The notes under the pieces were generated by a model that saw only the letters and a list, made by a program, of their open reading frames with translations, ran no database searches and had not been told where the DNA came from. This document shows, one piece after another, positions 1 to 8,190 of a stretch of DNA of 64,000 nt. The position numbers and the translations under genes were made by a program. The stretch comes from Mycetocola zhadangensis (GTDB taxonomy: Bacteria; Actinomycetota; Actinomycetes; Actinomycetales; Microbacteriaceae): NCBI RefSeq assembly GCF_003668565.1, contig NZ_RCWJ01000004.1, positions 186,001 to 250,000 of the forward strand. The letters run 5' to 3'. The first letter of the stretch is position 1. Each line of letters begins with the position of its first letter.

Positions 1-180
1 GATGTCACGGTGCACGGTCCGGCGACGAGCGGGAAGGCTCGGCGCCAGGCCACCGATGACATCATGGCAGCGATCCATACGTTGACCGGGCAGGAACTGG
101 CTCACGCCTACAACGAGTCTCCTCCGGCTGACACGATCGAGAAGTTCAAGCGCGCCGTTCTTCGCCGCGAGCGACTCTAA
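1..180 (+). CDS. C-terminal end of a probable lysophospholipid acyltransferase (PlsC-like), truncated by the window edge
   Basis: The first 59 codons are open to a TAA stop and belong to a gene that starts before the window. The tail reads TDDIMAAIHTLTGQELAHAY and ends in a basic stretch (FKRAVLRRERL). A helix of the form TDxIMAAIxxLTGQE followed by a short basic tail resembles the end of actinobacterial 1-acylglycerol-3-phosphate O-acyltransferases, which acylate lysophosphatidic acid at the membrane in phospholipid synthesis. The catalytic HX4D motif would lie outside the window, so the call rests on the tail alone and is tentative. Confidence 0.45.
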   Translation, partial: DVTVHGPATSGKARRQATDDIMAAIHTLTGQELAHAYNESPPADTIEKFKRAVLRRERL

Positions 181-198
181 GCTGCCAAACCGGTATCG

Positions 199-669
199 TC
201 AGGCGACGATGATCTCGGGTTCGTGCAGCACGGGAAAGTTCACGCTGCGCGCGATAAAGCACAGTTCGTTTGCCTTCCTGTGTGCGCGCATCGCGGCATC
301 CGTCATCGAAGAATCCGCGACGGTGACGCGCGGTCGAAGGAGAACCTGGGTGAACGCTCCCCCACCTTTTCCGTCTTCGACCATCGTGCCGGTCGCTGAA
401 TCGGAGTAGTCAGTGACCACGACGCCCTCCGTGACCGCGACATAGAGGTAGGACAGCAGGTGACACTGGGCGAGGGCGGCGAGGAGGAGCTCCTCCGGGT
501 TCCAGCGCGAGAGGTCACCTCGGAACGGTTTGTCTGCTGAGCCCTCGATCGGATGTTTGCCAGCGGCTGACACGGTGAGTTCACGACTGTACTCCCGGTA
601 TCCGCTCGTGCCCGAGCCCAAATTGCCCTGCCAGACTATGCCGATGTGATAGCTGTGTTCACTCCCCAT
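199..669 (-). CDS. OsmC family peroxiredoxin-like protein
   Basis: This 156-residue protein has the size and layout of the OsmC/Ohr fold. The two family cysteines are visible: Cys69 in ALAQCHLLSYL and Cys137 in NELCFIARSVNFPV. In the family these thiols reduce organic and inorganic peroxides in the cytoplasm. The segment WNPEELLLAALAQC is the typical central helix carrying the peroxidatic cysteine. The ATG start gives a full-length protein. It is convergent with the upstream acyltransferase-like gene and divergent from the asparaginase gene, with 37 bases between the two starts. OsmC and Ohr subgroups cannot be separated reliably by eye. Confidence 0.85.
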   Translation of the reverse strand: MGSEHSYHIGIVWQGNLGSGTSGYREYSRELTVSAAGKHPIEGSADKPFRGDLSRWNPEELLLAALAQCHLLSYLYVAVTEGVVVTDYSDSATGTMVEDGKGGGAFTQVLLRPRVTVADSSMTDAAMRAHRKANELCFIARSVNFPVLHEPEIIVA

Positions 670-706
670 GGCTTCAGTCTGTCATCATCCCGGCTAACCT
701 TGACCG

Positions 707-1720
707 GTGACCAGTACAGCGAATCCTGCCGAAACTTTCTCAACGACGAGCGCGGTGGAACTGGCCGTTGTCGAACGAAGCGGGTTCATTGAGTCTCGTC
801 ATTCGGGATCGGCGATTGTGATCGACCAGCACGCGGATGTTTTACGTTCGCTCGGGGACCCCGCAGCGCCTGTATTCCTCAGGTCGACCATGAAACCGTT
901 CCAGGCTATTGCCGTGATGAACGCCGGAGTTGGCCTGCGCGGCGCAGCGGCGGTTCTCGCGACGGCGAGTCACTCAGGAACCCAGCGTCACGTTTCTGTC
1001 GTGCGCAGCATCCTGGCCCAGGCCGGACTCACCGAGACCGCGCTGCAGTGCCCGGCGGACTGGCCGGCAGATGGCGCCGCACGCGATGAGCTGCTGAAGG
1101 ATAACGGCGACAAGTCGCCGATCTACATGAACTGCTCGGGCAAGCACGCCGCGATGCTGCTGGCCTGCGTCACAAACAACTGGCCGATCGAGAGCTACCT
1201 GGATCCGGAACACCCGCTTCAGCAGGCCGTTTTAGACGTCGTCGAACGGTTCACCGGTGAACGCCCCGTCGCCTCAGGAATCGACGGCTGCGGTGCGCCG
1301 GTTCACGCGCTCTCCCTCTCCGGACTGGCGCGAGGCATCAGCCGCATACGCACGTCGAGCCCCTCCTCCCCCTTCGCTATCTACCGCAACGCGGGCATCC
1401 TTTGCCAGGCGGTCCTCGAGGATGGGTGGGCTCTCGACGGCCCCGGCCGCGCAAACACCATCGTGATCGACAAACTCGGCGTCTTCGCGAAGCTCGGCGC
1501 AGAAGGAGTCATGGTTATGGCTGCGCCGGACGGAACGACTGTCGCGCTGAAGATGCTCGACGGGAGCCTCCGCGCCGCCACGCTCGTTGGCCTCTCACTC
1601 CTTGCCGACGCCGGGGCGCTCAGCCGCGACGCCGTCGACGAGGTCCTGCCCGAACTTCACCTCGACGTTCTGGGCGGCTCCTCCGTCGTTGGACAGATTC
1701 GGCTCTCACCGACCCTCTGA
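707..1720 (+). CDS. Asparaginase (Asparaginase II / R. etli type)
   Basis: The 337-residue product matches the thermolabile asparaginase II family (PF06089), which hydrolyses L-asparagine to aspartate and ammonia in the cytoplasm and is unrelated to bacterial type I/II asparaginases. Diagnostic stretches are VVERSGFIESRHSG near the N terminus, RSTMKPFQAIA, MNCSGKHAAML (a Ser/Lys-containing active-site segment) and GIDGCGAPVHALSL. The start is a GTG. No Shine-Dalgarno sequence is obvious, so a start a few codons downstream is possible. Alanine dehydrogenase follows on the same strand after 128 bases, suggesting a shared role in amino-acid catabolism. Confidence 0.85.
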   Translation: MTSTANPAETFSTTSAVELAVVERSGFIESRHSGSAIVIDQHADVLRSLGDPAAPVFLRSTMKPFQAIAVMNAGVGLRGAAAVLATASHSGTQRHVSVVRSILAQAGLTETALQCPADWPADGAARDELLKDNGDKSPIYMNCSGKHAAMLLACVTNNWPIESYLDPEHPLQQAVLDVVERFTGERPVASGIDGCGAPVHALSLSGLARGISRIRTSSPSSPFAIYRNAGILCQAVLEDGWALDGPGRANTIVIDKLGVFAKLGAEGVMVMAAPDGTTVALKMLDGSLRAATLVGLSLLADAGALSRDAVDEVLPELHLDVLGGSSVVGQIRLSPTL

Positions 1721-1848
1721 CACCCGCGTCCTCGATAGGCTGTGGTCACGGCCGGACCTGGCCGATACCGACAGCGACGTCGGACTCAACACTGAGTGCG
1801 ACGTCCTGCGATGCCGAACCCCACCTGGGTCGGCAGCCAAGGAGCACA

Positions 1849-2967
1849 ATGAGAGTCGCCGTTCCCCGAGAGCTCAAGAACAACGAGTTCCGTGTCGCCA
1901 TCACACCAGCCGGAGTTCACGAACTCGTCCTTTCGGGCCATGAGGTCTATATCGAGACCGGCGCCGGCGTAGGGTCGTCCATTTCCGATGCGGCGTTCGA
2001 AGCTGCCGGCGCAACGATCCTGCCGGACGCAGCAACCACCTGGGAGCGGGCCGACCTGCTGCTCAAGGTGAAGGAGCCGATCGCGAGCGAGTACGTCTAC
2101 TTCAGGAAGGGTCTCGTCCTCTTCACCTATCTGCACCTCGCGGCCGAGGCCGAACTGACCCGCGCGCTCGTCTCCTCGGGGATCACAGCAATCGCCTACG
2201 AAACGGTGCAGCTGCCCAACCGGTCCCTTCCGCTGCTCGCACCGATGAGCGAAGTGGCCGGCAGGCTCTCAACCATCGTCGGCGCGAACACAATGCTCAA
2301 GCCGAATGGCGGGCCTGGACTCCTCGTTCCCGGCGTTCCCGGAACCTCGCCTGCCCGCGTCATTGTGCTCGGCGGTGGAGTCGCCGGCACGAACGCCGCG
2401 GCTGTCGCTGTTGGACTCGGCGCAGACGTCACCATCCTCGACACGAACATCGCCAGGCTTCGCGAGCTGGATGCGCACTACGCAGGACGGGTGAAAACCA
2501 TCGCGAGCAACGCCTTCGAAATCGAACACGCGCTCGTAACCGCTGACCTCGTCATCGGGTCTGTCCTGATTCCGGGCGCGCAGACTCCGAAACTCGTCAG
2601 CAATGCGCTCGTGGCGAAGATGAAGCCGGGGAGCGTCCTCGTGGACATCTCCGTTGACCAGGGCGGATGCTTCGAGGACTCGCACCCCACAACCCACGCT
2701 GACCCCACCTTCACAGTGCACGGCTCCGTCTTCTACTGCGTCGGGAACATGCCGGGAGCTGTGCCGCACACCTCGACGTACGCGCTCACCAACGCGACCC
2801 TGCCGTACACCCGTGCTCTCGCCAACCTGGGCTGGTCGAACGCCCTCGCTGCGGACAACGCGCTCGCCCAGGGCCTCAACGTGCACGAGGGTACCGTGTA
2901 CAACGCCCAGGTCGCCGCTGCCCACGGGCTGGAATCGCGCGGGCTCGACAGCCTGCTCGACGCCTGA
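1849..2967 (+). CDS. ald: Alanine dehydrogenase
   Basis: The 372-residue product is the NAD-dependent enzyme that interconverts L-alanine and pyruvate plus ammonia. The start is fixed by AAGGAG at 1839-1844 just before ATG and by the family-typical N terminus MRVAVPRELKNNEFRVAITP. LKVKEP and FTYLHLAAEAELT contain the pyruvate-binding Lys and the catalytic His, and a Rossmann loop VLGGGVAGTNAA lies near residue 170. Length matches the family (about 370). An open frame extends far upstream, but that extension has no coding character. The gene is convergent with the FtsK-like gene, whose stop lies 11 bases away. Confidence 0.95.
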   Translation: MRVAVPRELKNNEFRVAITPAGVHELVLSGHEVYIETGAGVGSSISDAAFEAAGATILPDAATTWERADLLLKVKEPIASEYVYFRKGLVLFTYLHLAAEAELTRALVSSGITAIAYETVQLPNRSLPLLAPMSEVAGRLSTIVGANTMLKPNGGPGLLVPGVPGTSPARVIVLGGGVAGTNAAAVAVGLGADVTILDTNIARLRELDAHYAGRVKTIASNAFEIEHALVTADLVIGSVLIPGAQTPKLVSNALVAKMKPGSVLVDISVDQGGCFEDSHPTTHADPTFTVHGSVFYCVGNMPGAVPHTSTYALTNATLPYTRALANLGWSNALAADNALAQGLNVHEGTVYNAQVAAAHGLESRGLDSLLDA

Positions 2968-2978
2968 CGACCGCCGGG

Positions 2979-5972
2979 TCAGTCGAGACGAACGCGCATG
3001 GGCCGCCCTCCGGGCGGCAGATGCCAGGCGTGCCCGGGAACCGCCAACAGCGGAGGCAGTTCGCGGCGTTTGGTGAGCGCGCGGTATTCGGACACCGAGC
3101 ACCCCTCGAGAACGAGATCCGCACTCTGCCGCAAAGCCGAGAACAGCGCCCACTGGGCCTGCCAGTCCTCGCTGTCTCCGATCAACACCACAGGGCCTGG
3201 CAGATCGAGCGCCAGGTCGGCGACGGAGAGCCGGGCGGCACCGTCGAGGGAGGCCACCCGGAGCTTTCCCCGTTCCATTGCCTCGGGATTGCCGGCGAGA
3301 AGAAGTTCGGTTCGACGTTGCGGGAATGGGCACACCACGAGAGTGATGGCGTGCGCGTGAAAGTCATAGTGTGGCGCTGTCGTGTTCCGACCATGACGAC
3401 TTCGGCGCGGAACCCGACCCAACGAATCGCCGTCTGAATCGACACTGTTCCCCGGGAGGGCGATCTGCACGGTTGCACCCCGCCAGGTGGCGTTGCCCGG
3501 CCCCCTGTTCGCCACCCACGTTGCGCTCTCCCCTCCCGTCATCAGATGTTCCTGCCTGTTCGCCACACGAAGGACCAGGAGCGCTCCAGCGAAACCAGAC
3601 AGCGCACCGAGGGATCCGGTGAGCCGCTGGGCGGTGAGCATCGACCAGAGCGACAGGCGAGGACCGTCCCTCAGAATTTCAACGACAGCATCCCGCAGCT
3701 TCGTCCCATACTCGTCGTCCATCCGCGCGAAGATCGAGTCGAGGTCGTCGATGAGCAGCAGAGTTCTCTGACCGGGGTCGAGCCCGGTTCGAAGTCGAGC
3801 GGCAAGACCGGTCACAACATCCCAGGTCTCTTCATCGTCGGTGCCGACGCGCACGAACGTCCACGGCGCGTGCCCCGATCGGGCCGTCGTGACCTCGGCG
3901 GTCACCACATCGAGGAGTGTCGTCTTCCCTGACCGCGCCGTCCCGACCACCAGAACACTTCCGTCCACCTCGGGGCGCCAGACGGCGGTGTCCTGACGTT
4001 GCATCCCTGGTAGGTCTGCAAGTCCCAGACGGATGCCATCGGCTGGCTCCAGATCCTCCAGTGCGATCCGCGAAGGAAGGGGATCGAGCCACGGCCTCCG
4101 GACCGGAACGGTCACTGGAGTGGAATGCGTGATCTGGTCGATCTCGGGCTGCGTCACCGTCGCGACCTGTACCCGACTCACGACGCCACCCGAGGCGAGA
4201 ATGAGGCGTCCGGGCTGGTCGGGCTGGAGCTGAGCAGCCGCGTCGGTGCCAACGACCGCAACACTGTCGCTTCGATCATGCACGCGCAACGACAGTCGCA
4301 GCCCGCAGTTCGCCAGCAATGAGTCCTTCATCACTCCGACCGGTCGTTGTGTGCAGAGGATGAGGTGCATTCCGAGAGAGCGTCCCCTCGCGGCGATGTC
4401 GACAAACAGCGCAGAAAGTTCGCTGAACCCGTCGAGCATGGCAGCGAATTCGTCCACAACGATGACGAGTCGCGGAAAAGCGCCACGGGCCTCAGCGATG
4501 TCTCGGCAGCCGAGTTCGCTGAGCATCCGTTCCCTGTAACGGACCTCAGCGCTCAGGCTGGCAAGTGCACGGGTCGCGGCGACCTCGTCCAGGTCGGTGA
4601 GCACGCCGACAACGTGCGGCAGCGACTGCAGAGGAGCGAAAGCACTTCCTCCCTTGAAGTCGACGAGCAGGAAGTTGACCTCGTCCGTCGAATGCTGAAG
4701 CGCCACACTGGCCACCCAGGTTGCGAGCAATTCACTCTTCCCGCTGCCCGTCGTTCCTCCGACGATGGCGTGTGGACCATCGCGAACGATGTCGACAGTG
4801 GCCGGCCCTGATGCGCCGAGCCCGATCACAGCGAGCAACGATGTCCCGGCCCCCGCGCCCCGGATCTGTTTGGTCGTTGCTGATTCGTGGGCCTCGCGAA
4901 AACTCACTGTGCCTGGCAGGTCCGCTGGGGCGTGCATCACACCGCGACGCTGGGCAAGCTCGGCCAGTGACCGCGCGTACTGGCCGCACTCGGCTGAGGT
5001 CACCAACTCGACATCAATCGATTGCGTTCGAGGCGTGCCTGTTCTGGAGCCCGATGGAACGTCTGGGGCGAGCCGGTGCAGGAGCGCGGTGCCGATGCTG
5101 GAAATCTCAAGAACCACGCCGCATGAGGTGGGGACGCTGTCGATGGCGTCGGCAACCACGAGGAGAATTGCCGTGTCACCCGCGTGTGGTCCACGGTCGG
5201 ACTCGGAGGCGTTCCGTTCATCGAGCAGACTCGAGGTGAGATCACGGACCTGGATCGTCACTTCGGCGGATTCGGTCTGCGTGTGCGGGAGTACCGATGC
5301 CCAATCCCAGCCGTCACCGTCAACACGGACGGCAGCGGTATCAGGTGGCATCGCGTTGCACAGCTGGAGCAGGATTCCCCTGGCACAGGCGCGGGCGAGG
5401 GTCGGCGGACCGACGACACCGAGCCCGCGCGTCGCGTCGACGGGAACGGGCACACCCGTAACGTGCCTGGCTTTCTGACGGAGCGCCAGGGTGTCATCCG
5501 AATCGACCGCCCCCTCCAGTCGAAGTTCGCTCGGCAGCGTTCCGGTTCCGAGCACCACGCGCGAGCGCAGCGCCCCCGAAGCGCGCCAGCGGCTGAAGCG
5601 AGCGTTTCCGGCCGGGTCTGTGGCGTCCAGGAGAACGCGGGCGCTCGGCTGGGCAGCCTTTCTTTCCGCACGCTCGGTGTCCAACCGGGACTCGATGAGA
5701 TCCGCTATGTGGTTCATTTTCCTGGCGTGGGCCGTGAGGTCTTTCTTCAGCCGCCTACCGGTGGACCATCGTGAGTCGAGAACACTGGCGATGGCGATGA
5801 CAGGACCGAGCGCCGCGAAAATGAGCGCAAACGGAGAGCGGGTGACCAGCCAAATGAGAACGGAGACGATCACGGGGGCCAGGGCTGCCATCAGCGGGAA
5901 CGGGGACGGCGGAGCTCGAACCGGGCGCTGCGGAAGAACGATGTGGTCGTCTGCCGGCGCTGGAACGCTCAT
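2979..5972 (-). CDS. EccC-like FtsK/SpoIIIE-domain ATPase with N-terminal membrane hairpin
   Basis: A 997-residue protein with two hydrophobic segments at about residues 25-65, as in the EccC/EssC motor ATPases of type VII secretion. The first ATPase domain is intact: Walker A GGTTGSGKSE near 405, LLVDFKGGSAF, and Walker B RLVIVVDEFAAML near 501. A second has Walker A GTARSGKTTL near 677 and Walker B RTLLLIDDLDSIF near 736. The last 120 residues resemble a third domain without a Walker A (VLIGDSEDWQA near 929). In EccC the first domain drives export and the others bind substrate signals. No WXG100, EccB, EccD or EccE gene is in the window. A PP2C phosphatase lies just upstream on the same strand. 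The substrate is unknown. Confidence 0.8.
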   Translation of the reverse strand: MSVPAPADDHIVLPQRPVRAPPSPFPLMAALAPVIVSVLIWLVTRSPFALIFAALGPVIAIASVLDSRWSTGRRLKKDLTAHARKMNHIADLIESRLDTERAERKAAQPSARVLLDATDPAGNARFSRWRASGALRSRVVLGTGTLPSELRLEGAVDSDDTLALRQKARHVTGVPVPVDATRGLGVVGPPTLARACARGILLQLCNAMPPDTAAVRVDGDGWDWASVLPHTQTESAEVTIQVRDLTSSLLDERNASESDRGPHAGDTAILLVVADAIDSVPTSCGVVLEISSIGTALLHRLAPDVPSGSRTGTPRTQSIDVELVTSAECGQYARSLAELAQRRGVMHAPADLPGTVSFREAHESATTKQIRGAGAGTSLLAVIGLGASGPATVDIVRDGPHAIVGGTTGSGKSELLATWVASVALQHSTDEVNFLLVDFKGGSAFAPLQSLPHVVGVLTDLDEVAATRALASLSAEVRYRERMLSELGCRDIAEARGAFPRLVIVVDEFAAMLDGFSELSALFVDIAARGRSLGMHLILCTQRPVGVMKDSLLANCGLRLSLRVHDRSDSVAVVGTDAAAQLQPDQPGRLILASGGVVSRVQVATVTQPEIDQITHSTPVTVPVRRPWLDPLPSRIALEDLEPADGIRLGLADLPGMQRQDTAVWRPEVDGSVLVVGTARSGKTTLLDVVTAEVTTARSGHAPWTFVRVGTDDEETWDVVTGLAARLRTGLDPGQRTLLLIDDLDSIFARMDDEYGTKLRDAVVEILRDGPRLSLWSMLTAQRLTGSLGALSGFAGALLVLRVANRQEHLMTGGESATWVANRGPGNATWRGATVQIALPGNSVDSDGDSLGRVPRRSRHGRNTTAPHYDFHAHAITLVVCPFPQRRTELLLAGNPEAMERGKLRVASLDGAARLSVADLALDLPGPVVLIGDSEDWQAQWALFSALRQSADLVLEGCSVSEYRALTKRRELPPLLAVPGHAWHLPPGGRPMRVRLD

Positions 5973-6063
5973 GGGTCCAGAACAGCACGCGGTACAGCCG
6001 ACCTGTCAGCTCGCGACGAAACTGCGAGATCCGGAGCCGCCGAACCGTGCTGTGAAGGAGGTG

Positions 6064-6861
6064 CTAGGAGTTCGCAATCAGCAGTTCATCGAGAACGATG
6101 GCGCTGATGTTGTCGCGCCCGCCGTTCTCAAGGGCTGCATCGACGAGCGACCGAACCGCGTCCTCCGGTGTCGGAGCCTGAAGGAGGAAGTGGCGAAGAC
6201 CGAAGTCCGTGAGCTCTTTGGTCAGTCCGTCTGAGCAGACGAGCCAGCGCGCCTTGTCCTGGGCCGGAACATCCGTGTAGTCAGGAAGCGGCTCGTCTGA
6301 GAAGCCGACGGCGCGGGTGATGACATTCCCGTGGGGGTGTGATTCCGCTTCGTCAGGGGTGATCGCGCCGATGGAAATAAGTTCCTGCACCACCGAATGA
6401 TCGAGTGTCACCTGGACCAGCTCATCACCGAAGAGCCGATACACCCGGGAATCTCCGATGTTGAAGACCGTCCATGACGGAACGTCGTTGTTTTCACCGG
6501 ACAGCCCGAAGACGATTCCCGTCACGGTTGTGCCGGTGCCGAGGTCGGATTTACCGACCTGCTCGAGCATGTCGCTGACGGCGGCACGAAGTGCGTTCTC
6601 GACGGCCTCCCGATCGACGGTCTCGCCTGACGCCACACGTTCGGCCAGACGCGCGATGACCGCGGCGCTGGCAACCTCGCCTGCCTCGTGGCCGCCCATG
6701 CCGTCTGCAACGGCGAAGATGGGGTAGTCAACGATGAGTGCGTCCTGGTTGACCTGACGTTTTCGACCTGTGTCGGTCACGCTCGCCCATGACAGCGTCA
6801 GGGACTGTCCGGTCGGTACGTCGACGACATACGAATCGGTACGTACGTCGATCTCAGTCAC
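6064..6861 (-). CDS. PP2C-family Ser/Thr protein phosphatase
   Basis: A 265-residue soluble phosphatase with the PP2C/Stp metal-binding motifs in order: VNQDALI, VADGMGGHEAGEVAS, FNIGDSRVYRL, LVCSDGLTKEL and GGRDNISAIVL. In Actinobacteria such enzymes counter PknB-type kinases by removing phosphate from Ser/Thr. The start is GTG, preceded by AGAGGA at good spacing. The FtsK/EccC-like gene begins 91 bases downstream on the same strand, so the two are probably co-transcribed. No kinase or FHA-domain gene is in the window. Unlike PstP of Mycobacterium, no C-terminal transmembrane segment follows the catalytic domain. Confidence 0.92.
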   Translation of the reverse strand: MTEIDVRTDSYVVDVPTGQSLTLSWASVTDTGRKRQVNQDALIVDYPIFAVADGMGGHEAGEVASAAVIARLAERVASGETVDREAVENALRAAVSDMLEQVGKSDLGTGTTVTGIVFGLSGENNDVPSWTVFNIGDSRVYRLFGDELVQVTLDHSVVQELISIGAITPDEAESHPHGNVITRAVGFSDEPLPDYTDVPAQDKARWLVCSDGLTKELTDFGLRHFLLQAPTPEDAVRSLVDAALENGGRDNISAIVLDELLIANS

Positions 6862-6949
6862 GCAGTCGTCCTCTCACGGTGCCAGAGCGCGTCGCCCCTC
6901 TCGTCGATAATACCGGCGGAATGCGTGACTATGTTGCTTCAGCCCCCGT

Positions 6950-8098
6950 TCACTGCTCAATTGCTGCTTCAGGGAGCGCTTCAGGTGGAACATCGAACGC
7001 CCAATCGGGAAGGTGCCCCGTGCGCAGCATGGTGTTGAGCAGGTCGGCGAGGCCGTAGTCAGGGTCGATCGCCTGTGCCTGCTGTATCCACATGCCGGCG
7101 ATTGAGCCGGCGCCGAGCGCCCAATGCAGCCACCCGATCATTGTGAGCAGCGGCGGATTTGTGGATTGCGACAACCGGGCAGCTGCGTGTTTCAGCACGG
7201 CGAGTGCCCGCCGGATGCGCTCCGGCTCAGGCCGGGGCATGTCCCATCCGCCGAGCGCGCCAGCTCCCGGCATTGCGCTGATATCTTCTCCCGCTGTGAA
7301 CATCCGCTGGGTGAGCGCGCACTCATCACCCGCCGACGTACCCCACCCCCACGTGATGAGGAAGATATCCCTCACGGCGGGGCTCTGCACCAAATACGCG
7401 AGGAGCGCGGCGTCCTTCTCCGCCTCGACACCGGTAGCCGGGGCGGTCACCAAATCGTCGGCAAAAGCAACGATGTCGCCGTCGAAGCCGTACTCCCAGT
7501 AAAGGACAGGGGCGAGCTCAGCACTCTCGCGAAGAAGTTCCAGTTCGCGAAAGCGCCTCGACACTTCTTCGCGGCTTCCCTCGTCGGCGACCTCGAGGGT
7601 CGCCTGGTCATTCACGAGTGTGCGCGCCGGCGGTTCGGGCGCGCCTGATCGGTTCTGACGGGCGGCAGCTTGCGTGATGAGGTCGAGCGGGAGCCCGCCT
7701 CTGGGACAGTCGCCGAGGTAACTCCCCCAGCCGTCTGACGCAACACAGAGCGCGTCCCTCACCAGGAAGCCGTGGTATCGAGCCCTGGTGGTCAGGTTCG
7801 TCACCAGCGCTCGACGCGGGAGTCCTGAATACCGCTCGAAGGTGTCATCCGTGTAGATGACAGGCACCATCGCGTCGACACCGGGGATCTTGCAGACCAT
7901 GCCAAGCATGGTGGTCGCGAACGATTTACGAACCGATGCCGGTGCGTCCTCAGGCGGAAGGTCGATGCGCAGCGCACCGCACGTGCGGTTGCCGCGGAAA
8001 GCAACGAGCACGATGCTTTCGTGGGGTTGGAACCCGGCCAGTGTCGGCACGAGGGCGAGAAAGTCGGAAGCATCGTGAGCTTGAATGATCGTGGTCAT
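6950..8098 (-). CDS. DUF4192 domain-containing protein
   Basis: A 382-residue cytoplasmic protein. The N-terminal stretch (AHDASDFLALVPTLAGFQP, then ESIVLVAFRG and ALRIDLPPE) is the signature of DUF4192, an actinobacterial family without established function. It has no signal peptide or membrane segment. The C-terminal half (ALGGWDMPRPEPERIRRALA, then GWLHWALGAGSIAGMWIQQA and DYGLADLLNTMLRTG) is typical of the family. Start is ATG at 8098 with a weak ribosome site. A cluster of DnaA-box-like sequences occupies the gap upstream of this start. Confidence 0.8.
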   Translation of the reverse strand: MTTIIQAHDASDFLALVPTLAGFQPHESIVLVAFRGNRTCGALRIDLPPEDAPASVRKSFATTMLGMVCKIPGVDAMVPVIYTDDTFERYSGLPRRALVTNLTTRARYHGFLVRDALCVASDGWGSYLGDCPRGGLPLDLITQAAARQNRSGAPEPPARTLVNDQATLEVADEGSREEVSRRFRELELLRESAELAPVLYWEYGFDGDIVAFADDLVTAPATGVEAEKDAALLAYLVQSPAVRDIFLITWGWGTSAGDECALTQRMFTAGEDISAMPGAGALGGWDMPRPEPERIRRALAVLKHAAARLSQSTNPPLLTMIGWLHWALGAGSIAGMWIQQAQAIDPDYGLADLLNTMLRTGHLPDWAFDVPPEALPEAAIEQ

Positions 8099-8108
8099 GA
8101 CGGCAGTC

Positions 8109-8184
8109 TTGTCCGCAGGAAACGCTGCGGCTGCTCGGACCGGCGTTCTGTGGACAACCAGAAATCAGCTGAGACTGTGGAAAC
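8109..8184. promoter_or_regulatory. Cluster of DnaA-box-like 9-mers upstream of the DUF4192 gene
   Basis: The gap between the DUF4192 start and the ABC exporter end contains TTGTCCGCA (8109-8117), TGTGGACAA (8149-8157, reverse of TTGTCCACA) and TGTGGAAAC (8176-8184, reverse of GTTTCCACA). TTGTCCACA matches the actinobacterial DnaA-box consensus exactly. The first site differs at one base and the third at two. They lie within 76 bases, in the promoter region of the DUF4192 gene. No dnaA, dnaN or gyrB is nearby, so this is not oriC. Function is inferred only. Confidence 0.4.
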
Positions 8185-8190
8185 TGCCGG

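Noticed and set aside
8109-8184. Chromosome origin (oriC)
   Set aside because: Three DnaA-like boxes are too few, no AT-rich unwinding element is present, and dnaA, dnaN and rpmH are not nearby.
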